In this document: one piece after another, positions 1-9,447 of the stretch
Numbering within the stretch: the stretch's first letter is position 1
Layout of the letters: each line of letters begins with the position of its first letter
DNA from: Magnetovibrio sp.
Lineage (GTDB): Bacteria > Pseudomonadota > Alphaproteobacteria > Rhodospirillales > Casp-alpha2
Assembly (NCBI GenBank): GCA_002722175.1
Contig: PBKU01000014.1
Span: 1 to 57,734 of the forward strand
Direction of reading: 5' to 3'
Length of the DNA stretch: 57,734 nt
The notes under the pieces: generated by a model
Database searches by the model: none
The model's input: only the letters and a program-made list of their open reading frames with translations
What the model was told of the DNA's origin: nothing
Translations under genes and position numbers: made by a program

Positions 1-774
1 AAAAATATTTTTTGTTGAAACTCCAAATTCGATAGCAGACTTTTTGTTTGCTGTTATAGCTATTAGTTGTTTCTTTGTTTGTTTAACTCCTAAGGAAATA
101 TTAAGCCATTCATCAAACAACCTAGCGTTAGAAAGTGTCTCTGTTGTTTTGAAGGATTTAGATATTATAATCACCAGTGTTTTTTCTGGTTTTAGTGAGG
201 CTAATTTTTCTTGGACTTCCAAGCCATCTAAGTTAGCGATAAAGTGTAAGTTAAGCCGCTTTTTGTTAAAGGATCTAAGTGCGTGTACTACAAGTTCAGG
301 ACCTAAATGAGAACCTCCAATTCCGAGGCAAACCACATCAGTAATCCTCTTGTTAGAGAATTCCGCAGTATCACCGTTTCTAATTTTTTCGGAGAAGAGT
401 TGAATGCGGCTCAGTTCCGCTTTAATTTTTATCTGGAAGTTAGATTTATCAGTAAAAACTGTTGCATTAATATTTGAGCGAAGAGCAGTATGAAGAACGG
501 CTCGATCTTCAGTAAAATTTATTTTTCTTCCAGATATCATATCTTGGAGAAATTCGTGGACATCGCATTGCTTGGCAAGTTCAAGAAGACTGGCAAGTAT
601 CTCAGTTGTAATTAGATTTTTCGAGTAATCTATGAATAGGGTTTCGAAGCGGGTCGAGAACTTTTCAAATCGTTTCTTGTCAGCTGCAAAAAGATCTCGC
701 ATATGGGATTGAGTGAGAGAATCACGATGGAGTTTCAGGTTTTTCCAGGCAGGTTTATCTATTAAGATATCCAT
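1..774 (-). CDS. pgi: Glucose-6-phosphate isomerase, N-terminal part (runs off the window)
   Basis: Interconverts glucose 6-phosphate and fructose 6-phosphate in the cytoplasm. The reverse strand reads open from an ATG at 774 to the window edge, 258 codons of a protein usually about 540 aa long. Visible family signatures are GIGGSHLGP near residue 155 and the SIS-domain phosphate-binding stretch SKSFKTTET near residue 205. The N-terminal segment with RAVLHTALR near residue 136 is also typical of Pgi. No Shine-Dalgarno sequence is obvious. It lies 186 bp beyond the DUF3035 lipoprotein gene on the same strand and may have its own promoter. The C-terminal active-site region is outside the window. 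Confidence 0.95.
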   Translation of the reverse strand, partial: MDILIDKPAWKNLKLHRDSLTQSHMRDLFAADKKRFEKFSTRFETLFIDYSKNLITTEILASLLELAKQCDVHEFLQDMISGRKINFTEDRAVLHTALRSNINATVFTDKSNFQIKIKAELSRIQLFSEKIRNGDTAEFSNKRITDVVCLGIGGSHLGPELVVHALRSFNKKRLNLHFIANLDGLEVQEKLASLKPEKTLVIIISKSFKTTETLSNARLFDEWLNISLGVKQTKKQLIAITANKKSAIEFGVSTKNIF

Positions 775-960
775 CGATTATTACTAACAAACGTTTAGGT
801 GGGTTTCTATATTGTAAAAACTTAATTCAGGAGGGCTGTCAATTGAAAGCATACAAATTTATTAGATGCCATTTTTCTAGCCCACCTTAACTATTTTTCT
901 TAAAATGGTAAAAAGTTGACAGTTTTAAACGAAACAAGCTAAGTAGAAGTATTGGCTTCA

Positions 961-1527
961 TCAAAATTCTAAAAGCCCTTTCTTAGCCTGTTTACGTTTT
1001 ATCTTTGGAGTTTCCCCTTGATCAAGTGTTTTTCCTAGAGCTTGATTTTCTTGGATGCGTTTGCTTTCTTTATCAGCGTCTACCACGGTACCTTCATAAG
1101 GTTTGTCATCTACCCAAAAAATTAATTTATTTACAAAATGGGTATCCTCTTTTGATAGAATAGATGTTTCTTGGTTTATAACTTTCCGTATAGAAGGATG
1201 TGCGTCTAGCGCTCCTGTTTGCTTTAGGATGGCAAAAGTACCAGGCGTATCTTTTAATCCGGCATCAGCCGGGGTGTTAATTTGAGCCTTCCGTCCGGAG
1301 AGCGCTGCCGCCGCTTCCATTCCCGGGGTTACGGCAAGCCCAGTTGAACTTCCAGGTGACGGTGGGCGTAATCCAAAATTTGGGGGAAGACTCAGCGGTG
1401 GTCTAGCATATATAACAAATTCATCTGGAACTTGTTTTTTGTTTCCGATGATTTTTTTTGCCGACTCACAATTTGCAAGAACAATGGTGCATAACAATAT
1501 TAGCACTTGTTTTGCATTTTTAGACAT
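961..1527 (-). CDS. DUF3035 outer-membrane lipoprotein (BamF-like)
   Basis: A 188-aa predicted lipoprotein. Residues 1-20 form a short signal sequence ending in a lipobox-like VLANC, with Cys20 as the lipidation site. The segment that follows contains VPDEFVIYARPPLSLPPNF, typical of the alphaproteobacterial DUF3035 family. Members of that family have been linked to the Caulobacter beta-barrel assembly complex as BamF; that assignment is family knowledge and is not visible here. The start is supported by GGAGG 8 nt before the ATG. It lies 91 bp downstream of ileS on the same strand. In related genomes lspA usually sits between ileS and this gene, but there is no room for it here. Confidence 0.8.
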   Translation of the reverse strand: MSKNAKQVLILLCTIVLANCESAKKIIGNKKQVPDEFVIYARPPLSLPPNFGLRPPSPGSSTGLAVTPGMEAAAALSGRKAQINTPADAGLKDTPGTFAILKQTGALDAHPSIRKVINQETSILSKEDTHFVNKLIFWVDDKPYEGTVVDADKESKRIQENQALGKTLDQGETPKIKRKQAKKGLLEF

Positions 1528-1618
1528 TAGTTTTACCTCCGCAGTTTAGGCATATCTCCCTGATTAAGTGTGTCGTATACTAGCTTCTCATTAGCCAAGA
1601 GTACAGGTCCTTTCTAAT

Positions 1619-4432
1619 TTAATATGTCTTAACAGCCTCAATACAGCGACCACATAAATCATTATGTTCCTTATTTTTTCCAACCTCCTCTAAAATTTTC
1701 CAACAACGGCCACATTTGTTCCCAGTGGTGCTTTCAATTAAAACACACATGTCAGGTAACTCTGACGATCTATATGCCCCTTCTGGGGGGTCGGTATTTT
1801 TAAAAACCACATCAGACGTAATAAAAATTTCAGCAGGGTCTAGGTTTTTAAATAAATCTCGGTATTCCGTGCCACTGAAGATAGTAGGCCGTGCTTGAAG
1901 GCTAGAACCAATCTCTTTTGATGCCCGCTTCTCTTCAATTGATTGGGTAACTACTTTTCGTACCTGTCGGATCTTACGCCATTTTTTTGCTAATTTTTCA
2001 TTTTCCCACGTATCCAGAATTTTAGGAAACTTCTGCAAATGGATGGAGTTTCTTGGATCAGCAGAAGAATTTCGGGATAACCAAGCTTCTTCTGCTGTAA
2101 AACAAATAAATGGGGCAAACCAAGCGGTTAAACATGTAAACAGTTCATCTAGTACAGTTCTAATAGAAGACCGGATAGGGGAGTTTTTAGGCTCGCAGTA
2201 TAATGCATCTTTACGAACATCAAAATAAAAAGCAGACAAATCAACCGTACAAAAGTTGTGCAACTCAACAAAATAATTGTGAAATTCGAAAGCACTGCAT
2301 GCATTGCGAAGGGCTTTGTCCATCTCCCATATCCGGTGCAAAACCCATCTTTCTTGTTCAGGTAAAGCTTCAAAAGGCATACGTTCCAAAGAATTAAAGT
2401 CGTGAAGATTTCCGAGGATGTAACGAAGTGTATTGCGAAGCCGCCGGTAAATGTCAACCTGTTGTTTTATAATCTCCGGCCCAATTCTTAGGTCCTCTGA
2501 GTAATCTGATGAAACAACCCAAAGGCGGAGAATGTCAGCACCATACTTGTCAACAATGTCTTGAGGAGAAACAATATTACCGAGTGACTTTGACATCTTT
2601 TGACCATCTTCCGCCATTACAAAACCATGTGTAAGGACAGCTTCATACGGTGCCTGTTTTCGTGTTCCACATGACTCTAGGAGCGATGAATGAAACCACC
2701 CTCGGTGTTGGTCTGTTCCCTCTAGATAGAGTGACGCAGGCCATTTTAAGTTCCAGTTTCCCTCTTCTAAACAAAAGGTGTGCGTACAGCCGGATTCAAA
2801 CCAAACGTCGAGGATGTCTTTAATTTGTTCAAAATTATTTGAATCATATTTTTCACCAAGAAAACGCTCTGGGGGAGATGCAAACCAGGCGTCAGCGCCT
2901 TCTTGCTCAAAGATTTTTATTGTCCGATCAATTACGTTCTGGTCGCGTAGAGGTTTTCCTGTGCTTTTTTCAACAAACACTGCGATGGGAACACCCCAGG
3001 CACGTTGCCGAGATACGCACCAGTCAGGTCGAGTCTGTATCATACCGCGAAGGCGGTCCTTGCCAGAATTTGGTACAAAACGGGTTTTGGATATAGCCGC
3101 AAGTGCAATCTCCCTCAAACGTGTTTTCCCCATTGAGATAAACCACTGGGCGGTGTTACGAAAGATCAATGGCTTTTTTGATCTCCACGAGTGAGGGTAA
3201 CGATGAAGAATGGTTCCTTTGCCTAGGAGGTTTTGTGACTCATTTATTATTTCCGAAATGTATTTGTCAGATTTGTAGACATGCATTCCCGCAAAAAGTG
3301 GTATGTGATCATAAAAGCAGCCATCTTCACCTACCGTATCCGGCACTTCAATATTGTGCTTAACCCCCAGGTCCCAGTCATCTGCTCCATGGCCCGGAGC
3401 AATATGTACAAAGCCTGTCCCTTCTGTCGTAGTAGGAAAGTCGGCGGCTAGTGCTGGAACATCAAACTCAAAACCTCGACTTCTTATTGGATGAGCACAG
3501 ATTGAACCACCCAATTCTCTGCCTTTTAGCTCGCCAAGAATTTTTACATCCAGAATTTTACAATCCTTACAGAAAGAATCTAAGCGTGCTTTGGCAATTA
3601 CAAGTTTTTTGCCCGGCTGTGCCAAACTATTATTTTCAATTTTGGTTGGTTGAATCACTAAATAATCGATGTCGGGACCATAGGCGATGGCTCTATTCCC
3701 TGGGATTGTCCACGGTGTAGTAGTCCAAATCACAATTGAAGCCGCCGTTGTTTTTTGTGTATTGTTTGTAATAATCGGGAAACAAACATAAATTGTATTT
3801 GATGTATGTTCGTAGTATTCTATTTCTGCTTCCGCAAGTGCGGTCTTTTCTACTGGAGACCACATCACCGGTTTCGCTCCCTTATACAAAGAACCGTCCA
3901 TCAGAAACTTGCATAATTCTTTGGCAATTCTAGCTTCAGCTTCAAAAGTCATGGTGCTGTATGGGTTTGCCCAGTCACCTAAAACCCCTAGCCGTTTAAA
4001 TTCGCTACGTTGGACTTCAATCCAATGTTCGGCAAATTCGCGACACTCTTTTCGGAATTCGAGAATAGGAACTTGATCTTTATCAAGTTTTTTTTCTCGG
4101 TATTTCTCTTCTATTTTCCATTCAATGGGAAGACCATGGCAATCCCACCCAGGTACATAGTTTGCATCTTTTCCAAGCATTTGCTGAGTTCGATTGATCA
4201 CGTCTTTAAGAATTTTGTTGAGTGCATGACCAATGTGCAGGTGACCGTTAGCATAGGGCGGCCCGTCATGAAGGACAAATTTTTCGCGCCCGTTTGACTG
4301 CTTGCGTTGTTGAGCAAACAAGTTAATATCTGCCCAATGATTTAGAAGATTGGGCTCATTTATTGGCAACTGCGCTTTCATTGGAAAATCAGTGACCGGG
4401 AGGTTTATAGTATCTTTGTAATTTGCACTCAT
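1619..4432 (-). CDS. ileS: Isoleucyl-tRNA synthetase
   Basis: Charges tRNA-Ile with isoleucine and edits valine. The protein is about 937 aa, normal for the family. It shows the class I HIGH motif at residues 66-69 (within PPYANGHLHIGH), a KMSKS loop near residue 610 (KMSKSLGN), and a C-terminal zinc finger with paired CGRC motifs in the last 30 residues. The reading frame extends upstream to a GTG at 4477, but the ATG at 4432 (MSANYKDTINLP) fits the usual N-terminus and is preferred. It lies between ribF and the DUF3035 lipoprotein gene on the same strand, the usual alphaproteobacterial order except for the missing lspA. Confidence 0.97.
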   Translation of the reverse strand: MSANYKDTINLPVTDFPMKAQLPINEPNLLNHWADINLFAQQRKQSNGREKFVLHDGPPYANGHLHIGHALNKILKDVINRTQQMLGKDANYVPGWDCHGLPIEWKIEEKYREKKLDKDQVPILEFRKECREFAEHWIEVQRSEFKRLGVLGDWANPYSTMTFEAEARIAKELCKFLMDGSLYKGAKPVMWSPVEKTALAEAEIEYYEHTSNTIYVCFPIITNNTQKTTAASIVIWTTTPWTIPGNRAIAYGPDIDYLVIQPTKIENNSLAQPGKKLVIAKARLDSFCKDCKILDVKILGELKGRELGGSICAHPIRSRGFEFDVPALAADFPTTTEGTGFVHIAPGHGADDWDLGVKHNIEVPDTVGEDGCFYDHIPLFAGMHVYKSDKYISEIINESQNLLGKGTILHRYPHSWRSKKPLIFRNTAQWFISMGKTRLREIALAAISKTRFVPNSGKDRLRGMIQTRPDWCVSRQRAWGVPIAVFVEKSTGKPLRDQNVIDRTIKIFEQEGADAWFASPPERFLGEKYDSNNFEQIKDILDVWFESGCTHTFCLEEGNWNLKWPASLYLEGTDQHRGWFHSSLLESCGTRKQAPYEAVLTHGFVMAEDGQKMSKSLGNIVSPQDIVDKYGADILRLWVVSSDYSEDLRIGPEIIKQQVDIYRRLRNTLRYILGNLHDFNSLERMPFEALPEQERWVLHRIWEMDKALRNACSAFEFHNYFVELHNFCTVDLSAFYFDVRKDALYCEPKNSPIRSSIRTVLDELFTCLTAWFAPFICFTAEEAWLSRNSSADPRNSIHLQKFPKILDTWENEKLAKKWRKIRQVRKVVTQSIEEKRASKEIGSSLQARPTIFSGTEYRDLFKNLDPAEIFITSDVVFKNTDPPEGAYRSSELPDMCVLIESTTGNKCGRCWKILEEVGKNKEHNDLCGRCIEAVKTY

Positions 4433-4657
4433 AATGGTTCTTTCTAAGAATAAATTCGTTGGGTATGGGTTAACCACAAATTTAGGCGAAAATCATCGGA
4501 AGATTCCCCGCTATTTTTAATAATAAAGACACGATTTATTGATTTCTTAATATATTAAACGGTGGTTAAAGCTTCAGCAACTGAACTGCAAATTGAAAGT
4601 TTCCGGCGGACTATACTGTGGCAAATATCGCTAAGCAAGTGGGGAAGCAGGTAAGAT

Positions 4658-5593
4658 TTACTGGAAATAGGCGCGTCCCACTTCACAGTCTTTAGCTATT
4701 TGGCTTGCCATAGCTTTAACATCAGGAAATTTCTCTTCTGGTCGGATAAATTTAAGAAGCTCTATATTTAACCTTTGACCGTACAAATCACCTTTAAAGT
4801 CAAAAAAGAAACTTTCTAATAGTTCTTGTTTTCCATTGACCGTCGGTCGCGTCCCGATATTTGCAACTCCTTGGAGGGGAGGTAAATCTGGATTTAGTTC
4901 AAAGAAGGCGCGGACGACATAAATTCCAAAACGTGGTCGAACGTATGAGCCAAGAGAAATATTTGCGGTCGGATAGCCAATTTTGCGACCCAAACGCGCG
5001 CCCGATTTTACTATACCTGAGATAGAAAAAGGGCGACCCAAGATTTTCCTTGCCCTAACAATATCGCCCTCTTGCAGCAATTCGCGAATTTTTGTTGATG
5101 CGTAGATACCACCCCCATCGTCGGAGGCTGCACTTACAGCAGTAAAATCATATCCTAGCTTTTTGCCAAATTGGAGCAGCATGCTGCAATCGCCTTTTCG
5201 TTTGTGCCCAAAGTGGAAATCGTATCCAGCAATAACATGACGTGCAGCAAGGCCATCTACCAATACATGCTTAATGAACGCCTCTGCTTCGCAATGGCAT
5301 AATTGAAGGTCAAATTTTAGCACCACTATTACGTCAACGCCAAGTTCTTTGATACGCTGCACCTTTGCCCGGAAGGGCGTTAAACGAAATGGAGGAAGGT
5401 TGTTTCTGAAAAATTCACGTGGGTGGGGTTCGAAGGTTAAGACGGTCCAGGGAATGTTTATGATTCGAGCAACGTCTCCAGCCTCCTTAATTACCCGTTT
5501 ATGTCCTAAGTGAACGCCATCAAAGTTCCCGATAGCTACAGCACCCAATTTGTCTCGGGTTAAAATATCTGGAAGGTGGCGGTAGATTTTCAT
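4658..5593 (-). CDS. ribF: Bifunctional riboflavin kinase / FAD synthetase
   Basis: Makes FMN from riboflavin and then FAD from FMN. The 311-aa length is normal. The N-terminal nucleotidyltransferase domain carries GNFDGVHLGH at residues 22-31 and, farther on, STKIRELL. The C-terminal riboflavin kinase domain, from about residue 190, contains the GRKIGYPTANI region. It is upstream of ileS on the same strand, separated by 225 bp with no gene. No FMN riboswitch is visible upstream: the gap to the MaoC-like gene is only about 80 bp and lacks a conserved structured leader. Confidence 0.96.
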   Translation of the reverse strand: MKIYRHLPDILTRDKLGAVAIGNFDGVHLGHKRVIKEAGDVARIINIPWTVLTFEPHPREFFRNNLPPFRLTPFRAKVQRIKELGVDVIVVLKFDLQLCHCEAEAFIKHVLVDGLAARHVIAGYDFHFGHKRKGDCSMLLQFGKKLGYDFTAVSAASDDGGGIYASTKIRELLQEGDIVRARKILGRPFSISGIVKSGARLGRKIGYPTANISLGSYVRPRFGIYVVRAFFELNPDLPPLQGVANIGTRPTVNGKQELLESFFFDFKGDLYGQRLNIELLKFIRPEEKFPDVKAMASQIAKDCEVGRAYFQ

Positions 5594-5676
5594 ATTACTG
5601 AGTTAGATTAATGTGGGCAAAAAGGCTAGGCATCTAAGTAATTCTTATGGTTATTAAGGTAATCATTTTATCTCTG

Positions 5677-6126
5677 CTAAGATCTGTTTGGGACTTTGAC
5701 AATAGCCTGTCCATCGAGGACTACAGTGTTATCAACTAAGCACTCCGTCTCTAGTGTTGCGTGATATCGGTCAGGGACTAAACTCGTTATAGTGCAGTGG
5801 GCTAGGATTGTGTCTCCAGAAAACACAGGTGCTCTAAAATTCAAGCTTTGACTGACATATATTGAACCCGGGCCTGGTAATTTAGTGCCAATCACAGTGG
5901 AAATTAGACTAGCTGTTAAAATACCGTGTGCAATTGTTGATTTAAATATAGTCTTTTTTGCAAATTCATGGTTGAGGTGGAGTGGGTTGGTGTCACATGA
6001 AACTCCAGCAAAAAGAGTTATATCGGCATCGGTTATTGTCTTACCAAAAGACTCAGACATGCCAAGATCAAGTTCATCAAAATAGTAACCGTGCAACGTA
6101 TCGTTAGACGCGCAAATATTTTCCAT
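5677..6126 (-). CDS. MaoC-like (R)-specific enoyl-CoA hydratase
   Basis: A single hot-dog-fold hydratase of about 149 aa that probably adds water to trans-2-enoyl-CoA to give (R)-3-hydroxyacyl-CoA. The hydratase-2 signature is clear: GVSCDTNPLHLN, with catalytic-type Asp45 and His50. The later AHGIL segment and the GDTI strand are also typical. The frame also contains a GTG two codons upstream (6132); the ATG at 6126 is preferred but either is possible. A MaoC protein near ribF-ileS is common in alphaproteobacteria. The exact substrate (PHA precursor, fatty acid or other acyl-CoA) cannot be told from the sequence. Confidence 0.88.
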   Translation of the reverse strand: MENICASNDTLHGYYFDELDLGMSESFGKTITDADITLFAGVSCDTNPLHLNHEFAKKTIFKSTIAHGILTASLISTVIGTKLPGPGSIYVSQSLNFRAPVFSGDTILAHCTITSLVPDRYHATLETECLVDNTVVLDGQAIVKVPNRS

Positions 6127-6217
6127 CACCAAATAAATCCGAGTTGGGAAAGAATTGACTATCTAAATACTACTATCGCAATATAGTCCCGAAAAAATTA
6201 GGCTTCAAGAGGGGCAT

Positions 6218-7303
6218 ATGCAACAAGAACTTTATCCTAAGGCTATAGAAAAAATGTTTAGAAAGATAAATAAAACGACCTTTTTCCCAGGTATTATACT
6301 TTTTGTCTCTATGTTTGTTTGGGATGCAGCCGCAAAGTCCGGTTCAAAAGTGAACGGAGTTGAAGAAAGTATAGAGTTGTCATTACCAATTAATTGTAAG
6401 GTCGGCTTGAATTGTTGGATAGTAAATTATGTTGACCATGATCCCACCAAAAATGCTAAGGATTTTCGTTGTGGGGGGTTAACCTACGATGGGCACAAAG
6501 GGACGGATTTTGCGATCCGGGACATAAAAGAGATGGATTATGGGGTCTCTGTTTTAGCTGCGGCAAGTGGAAAGATAATAGCGGTTCGTGACGGAATGCC
6601 CGATATTTCAATTAAAAAAAGGAGAGCCAAAACCATTAAGGGGAGAGAATGCGGAAACGGAGTTCGGATAAAGCACAAAGGGGGATGGACTACACAGTAT
6701 TGTCATTTGCGAAATGGAAGCATTCAGGTTTTCAGAGGGCAAGAGGTTTTTGCTGGCGATAATATTGGCTTTGTTGGACTTTCTGGGAAAACGGAATTTC
6801 CGCATGTACATTTTGTCCTTCGTCTGGAAGGGCAGGTTGTTGATCCGTTTGTGGGCCTTTCAAAGGTATGGAATTGCAGAGAGAGTGATCAGGCCAACTG
6901 GTCTTTGGCATCCCGATCCAGACTTAAGTACGATCCACCTTATATTTATTCTACAGGATTTTCTCATGTTGTCCCAAAGGCAGAAGCCATTCGACGAGGT
7001 GGGCAAAACGCAAAGATACTGTCAACAAAATCAGCAGCCATCGTTTTTTGGGCAGACATATTTTCGATTAATGTAGGCGATGTGGTCGAAGCATATATTA
7101 AGGATACTGACGGACAGAAATTAGCGTCAAGCAAAAAGACCATAAAAAAATACCAAGCGAGGTACTTTTTATTTATTGGTAAAAAACGGAAAAAAAACTT
7201 TTGGCCACCAGGAACCTATACAGGTCATATAACCATTCACAGTTCGAGTAAAAAAACCATTACTCCAACAAAGATAGTTGTGGAAAAGCTAATCGTTAAG
7301 TAG
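6218..7303 (+). CDS. Exported M23 (LytM-type) metallopeptidase
   Basis: A predicted periplasmic peptidoglycan endopeptidase of 361 aa. A hydrophobic segment at residues 21-38 is a signal peptide or membrane anchor. The zinc and catalytic residues of M23 are visible: His93 and Asp97 (HKGTDF), His163 (YCHL), and the HxH pair His196/His198 (PHVHF). The roughly 150 residues after the peptidase domain, rich in Lys and Tyr, are not recognised and may bind the envelope. AGAGGGG lies just upstream of the ATG at 6218, supporting that start, although Met13 is an alternative. The gene is transcribed divergently from the MaoC-like gene. It could cut peptide cross-links or be a non-hydrolytic regulator; the complete site favours an active enzyme. 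Confidence 0.87.
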   Translation: MQQELYPKAIEKMFRKINKTTFFPGIILFVSMFVWDAAAKSGSKVNGVEESIELSLPINCKVGLNCWIVNYVDHDPTKNAKDFRCGGLTYDGHKGTDFAIRDIKEMDYGVSVLAAASGKIIAVRDGMPDISIKKRRAKTIKGRECGNGVRIKHKGGWTTQYCHLRNGSIQVFRGQEVFAGDNIGFVGLSGKTEFPHVHFVLRLEGQVVDPFVGLSKVWNCRESDQANWSLASRSRLKYDPPYIYSTGFSHVVPKAEAIRRGGQNAKILSTKSAAIVFWADIFSINVGDVVEAYIKDTDGQKLASSKKTIKKYQARYFLFIGKKRKKNFWPPGTYTGHITIHSSSKKTITPTKIVVEKLIVK

Positions 7304-7310
7304 ATGAAAT

Positions 7311-7345
7311 GACAACAAAACCAAATATCTTCTTTGGTTTTTGTC
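7311..7345. terminator. Hairpin between convergent genes, likely bidirectional terminator
   Basis: An imperfect AT-rich inverted repeat lies in the 90-bp gap between the stops of the M23 gene (plus) and the UXS gene (minus). The core stem is AAAACCAAA pairing with TTTGGTTTT around a 7-nt loop. Each strand carries a T-rich 3' arm, so it could end transcription from both sides. Stem GC content is low, so the strength is uncertain. Confidence 0.45.
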
Positions 7346-7393
7346 AAAAATCTCAATACTCTGTTTTTCTTTTATTCTGCGAAACTATTAAGT

Positions 7394-8341
7394 CTAGGGC
7401 CCGACAATATCTTTAAAATAGTTTATGGTTTTATAAAGCCCGTCTTTCAGTGCAATTTTTGGTTCCCAATTAAGGATTTTCTTGGCTCGTGAAATATCAG
7501 GGCATCGTTGTAGCGGATCATCTACCGGAAGTGGTTTTTTTACTAATTTGGATGAAGATCCAGTGATTTCAATGACCAGCTCAGCAAGTTGTCTGATACT
7601 AACCTCAATTGGATTTCCTAAATTAAGGGGGGTTTGTAGAGTTTGAGGGAGCTCCATCAACTTGATTGCCCCTTCAATTAGGTCATCCACGAAGCAGAAG
7701 GATCGGGTCTGAGTGCCTTCACCATAAATAGTGATTGGTTCATTTTTTAGGGCTTGTACGATAAAATTAGATACTACGCGACCATCATTAGGGAGCATTT
7801 TAGGGCCATAGGTGTTAAAGATGCGACAAACCCGAATATCCATTTTATATTGACGGTAATAGTCAAAAAAGAGTGTTTCAGCGCACCGTTTTCCCTCATC
7901 ATAGCATGCCCGGGGGCCGATTGGATTTACATATCCTCGATAATTTTCAGTTTGAGGGTGAACTTCAGGATCGCCGTAGACTTCACTAGTTGAAGCTTGG
8001 AGAATTTTTGCCTTGGTGCGTCTTGCGAGGCCGAGCATATTAATAGCCCCATGCACAATGGTTTTTGTAGTTTGAACAGGATCAGTTTGATAGTGTACTG
8101 GAGAAGCCGGGCAGGCGAGGTTATATATTTCGTCTACTTCAAGATATAGTGGGAAAGTGATATCGTGACGTAACAAATCAAAATTATTAAAATCTAAAAG
8201 ATGCGCAATGTTATTTTTCTCGCCTGTGAAGAAATTATCAACACAAATCACTTCATGTCCATTTGTAATGAGGCGATCACACAAATGTGAGCCGAGAAAC
8301 CCAGCACCACCAGTAACCAAAATTCTTTTTTTATTAAGCAT
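7394..8341 (-). CDS. UDP-glucuronate decarboxylase (UDP-xylose synthase)
   Basis: Converts UDP-glucuronate to UDP-xylose with tightly bound NAD, supplying xylose for surface glycans. It is a 315-aa extended SDR protein. The Rossmann motif GGAGFLGSH is at residues 11-19. The catalytic set is Ser118/Glu120 with Tyr147-x3-Lys151, inside [11 protein letters not shown], a stretch characteristic of UXS rather than of epimerases or dTDP-glucose dehydratases. The start is the ATG at 8341. It stands alone between the M23 peptidase and the ABC exporter, so its glycan pathway is not shown by its neighbours; the GT9 and GT4 enzymes near 19-21 kb are possible users. Confidence 0.92.
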   Translation of the reverse strand: MLNKKRILVTGGAGFLGSHLCDRLITNGHEVICVDNFFTGEKNNIAHLLDFNNFDLLRHDITFPLYLEVDEIYNLACPASPVHYQTDPVQTTKTIVHGAINMLGLARRTKAKILQASTSEVYGDPEVHPQTENYRGYVNPIGPRACYDEGKRCAETLFFDYYRQYKMDIRVCRIFNTYGPKMLPNDGRVVSNFIVQALKNEPITIYGEGTQTRSFCFVDDLIEGAIKLMELPQTLQTPLNLGNPIEVSIRQLAELVIEITGSSSKLVKKPLPVDDPLQRCPDISRAKKILNWEPKIALKDGLYKTINYFKDIVGP

Positions 8342-8666
8342 GAAACAAGCTATATCCTCAATTCTGCATAGGGTATGCTACCATCTTGGAATATTTGCAA
8401 AAAGTAAAATTGATTTGTTTGGTTTATTTGAATTAAGTTCAAATCTTGTTAATAGTTTATAATATGACAAGTTATCCCAATAATAAAATCAATCAATTTA
8501 GTTTTGGTGCGATTAACATATGGAAACAGTGGATACTAGAAGTTCTTCTTAAAACCCGCTGCGGATGGGATGCTAGAACAACAAGGAACGGGTATTTTCA
8601 ATCGGGTAATGTTTGCAAACTATCTATTTAAGATGTTGAAAATTAAAACAAAGGAGGAGGTCTGTT
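8342..8666. other. Intergenic gap upstream of UXS and ABC exporter genes
   Basis: About 325 bp of AT-rich DNA separate two divergently transcribed genes and presumably hold both promoters. A 61-codon frame at 8446-8631 with a TTG start has no ribosome-binding site and no recognisable protein features, so I do not call it a gene. I see no structured RNA. Confidence 0.5.
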
Positions 8667-9428
8667 TTGGCGTTATTAGAGTATGCTACCCCAACGGTTC
8701 AAGCAAAGGGCTTAGTTAAAAAATATGGAAAAATTCTAGCAGTGAATGATATTTCTTTTACTATTTCAAAAGGTGAAACAATAGGCTTATTAGGTGGAAA
8801 TGGGGCTGGGAAAACTACAACAATTGCGATGTTGCTTGGACTCCTTCTACCGACGGCCGGACAGATAAAAATTTTCGGCGAGGACATTGAAAAGGGTCGT
8901 AACAGGGTACTCTCGAAGATGAATTTTTCTTCGCCATACGTAGATTTCCCAAAGCGATTGAGCGTCGTTGAAAACTTAAATGTATACGCGAGGTTATATG
9001 GGTTAGAAAACGTAACTGCTGTGATAAACCGAGTTGCTCAAAATATGGAGCTTGAAGAATTTCTACAAAGACCCACAGGAAGTCTATCGGCTGGCCAAAT
9101 GACCCGGGTATCTCTTGCAAAAGCGTTGCTTAATGACCCTGAGCTTCTCTTGTTAGATGAACCTACCGCATCCCTTGACCCGGATACCGGTGATACAGTC
9201 AGGAGCCACATTGAAAATTGGAAAACTGAGAAGGGCGCGACAATACTCCTAGCTTCTCATAATATGAACGAAGTTGAAAGATTATGCAGCAAAGTAATGG
9301 TTATGGCGAAAGGGCAAATTATAGATAAGGGCTCGCCCAGTGAACTTGTTGACCGGTATGGACGTTCAAGTTTAGAAGAGGTGTTTTTAGATATTGTGCG
9401 TCAAGAAAAAATAAATAGAGAAAATTAG
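8667..9428 (+). CDS. ABC-2 type exporter, ATP-binding subunit
   Basis: The ATPase half of an exporter, 253 aa. It shows Walker A GGNGAGKT near residues 43-50, the ABC signature LSAGQ near 140, and Walker B LLLLDEP near 161-167 followed by the D-loop SLD. The start is a TTG at 8667, chosen because an excellent AAGGAGG lies 9 nt upstream and no ATG occurs before the conserved domain. The permease follows 19 bp downstream on the same strand, making a two-gene operon. The substrate is unknown; the family includes drug, lipid and polysaccharide exporters (DrrA/NodI-like). Confidence 0.93.
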   Translation: MALLEYATPTVQAKGLVKKYGKILAVNDISFTISKGETIGLLGGNGAGKTTTIAMLLGLLLPTAGQIKIFGEDIEKGRNRVLSKMNFSSPYVDFPKRLSVVENLNVYARLYGLENVTAVINRVAQNMELEEFLQRPTGSLSAGQMTRVSLAKALLNDPELLLLDEPTASLDPDTGDTVRSHIENWKTEKGATILLASHNMNEVERLCSKVMVMAKGQIIDKGSPSELVDRYGRSSLEEVFLDIVRQEKINREN

Positions 9429-9447
9429 AAGCAGTGCATTTTTTAAG

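Noticed and set aside
2149..2457. 102-codon minus frame inside ileS
   Set aside because: Same strand as ileS in another frame; no motifs, no ribosome site.
2778..3194. 138-codon plus-strand frame opposite ileS
   Set aside because: Lies wholly antisense to the catalytic part of ileS, with no protein features; a shadow.
8446..8631. 61-codon frame in the UXS-ABC gap
   Set aside because: TTG start, no ribosome site, no features.
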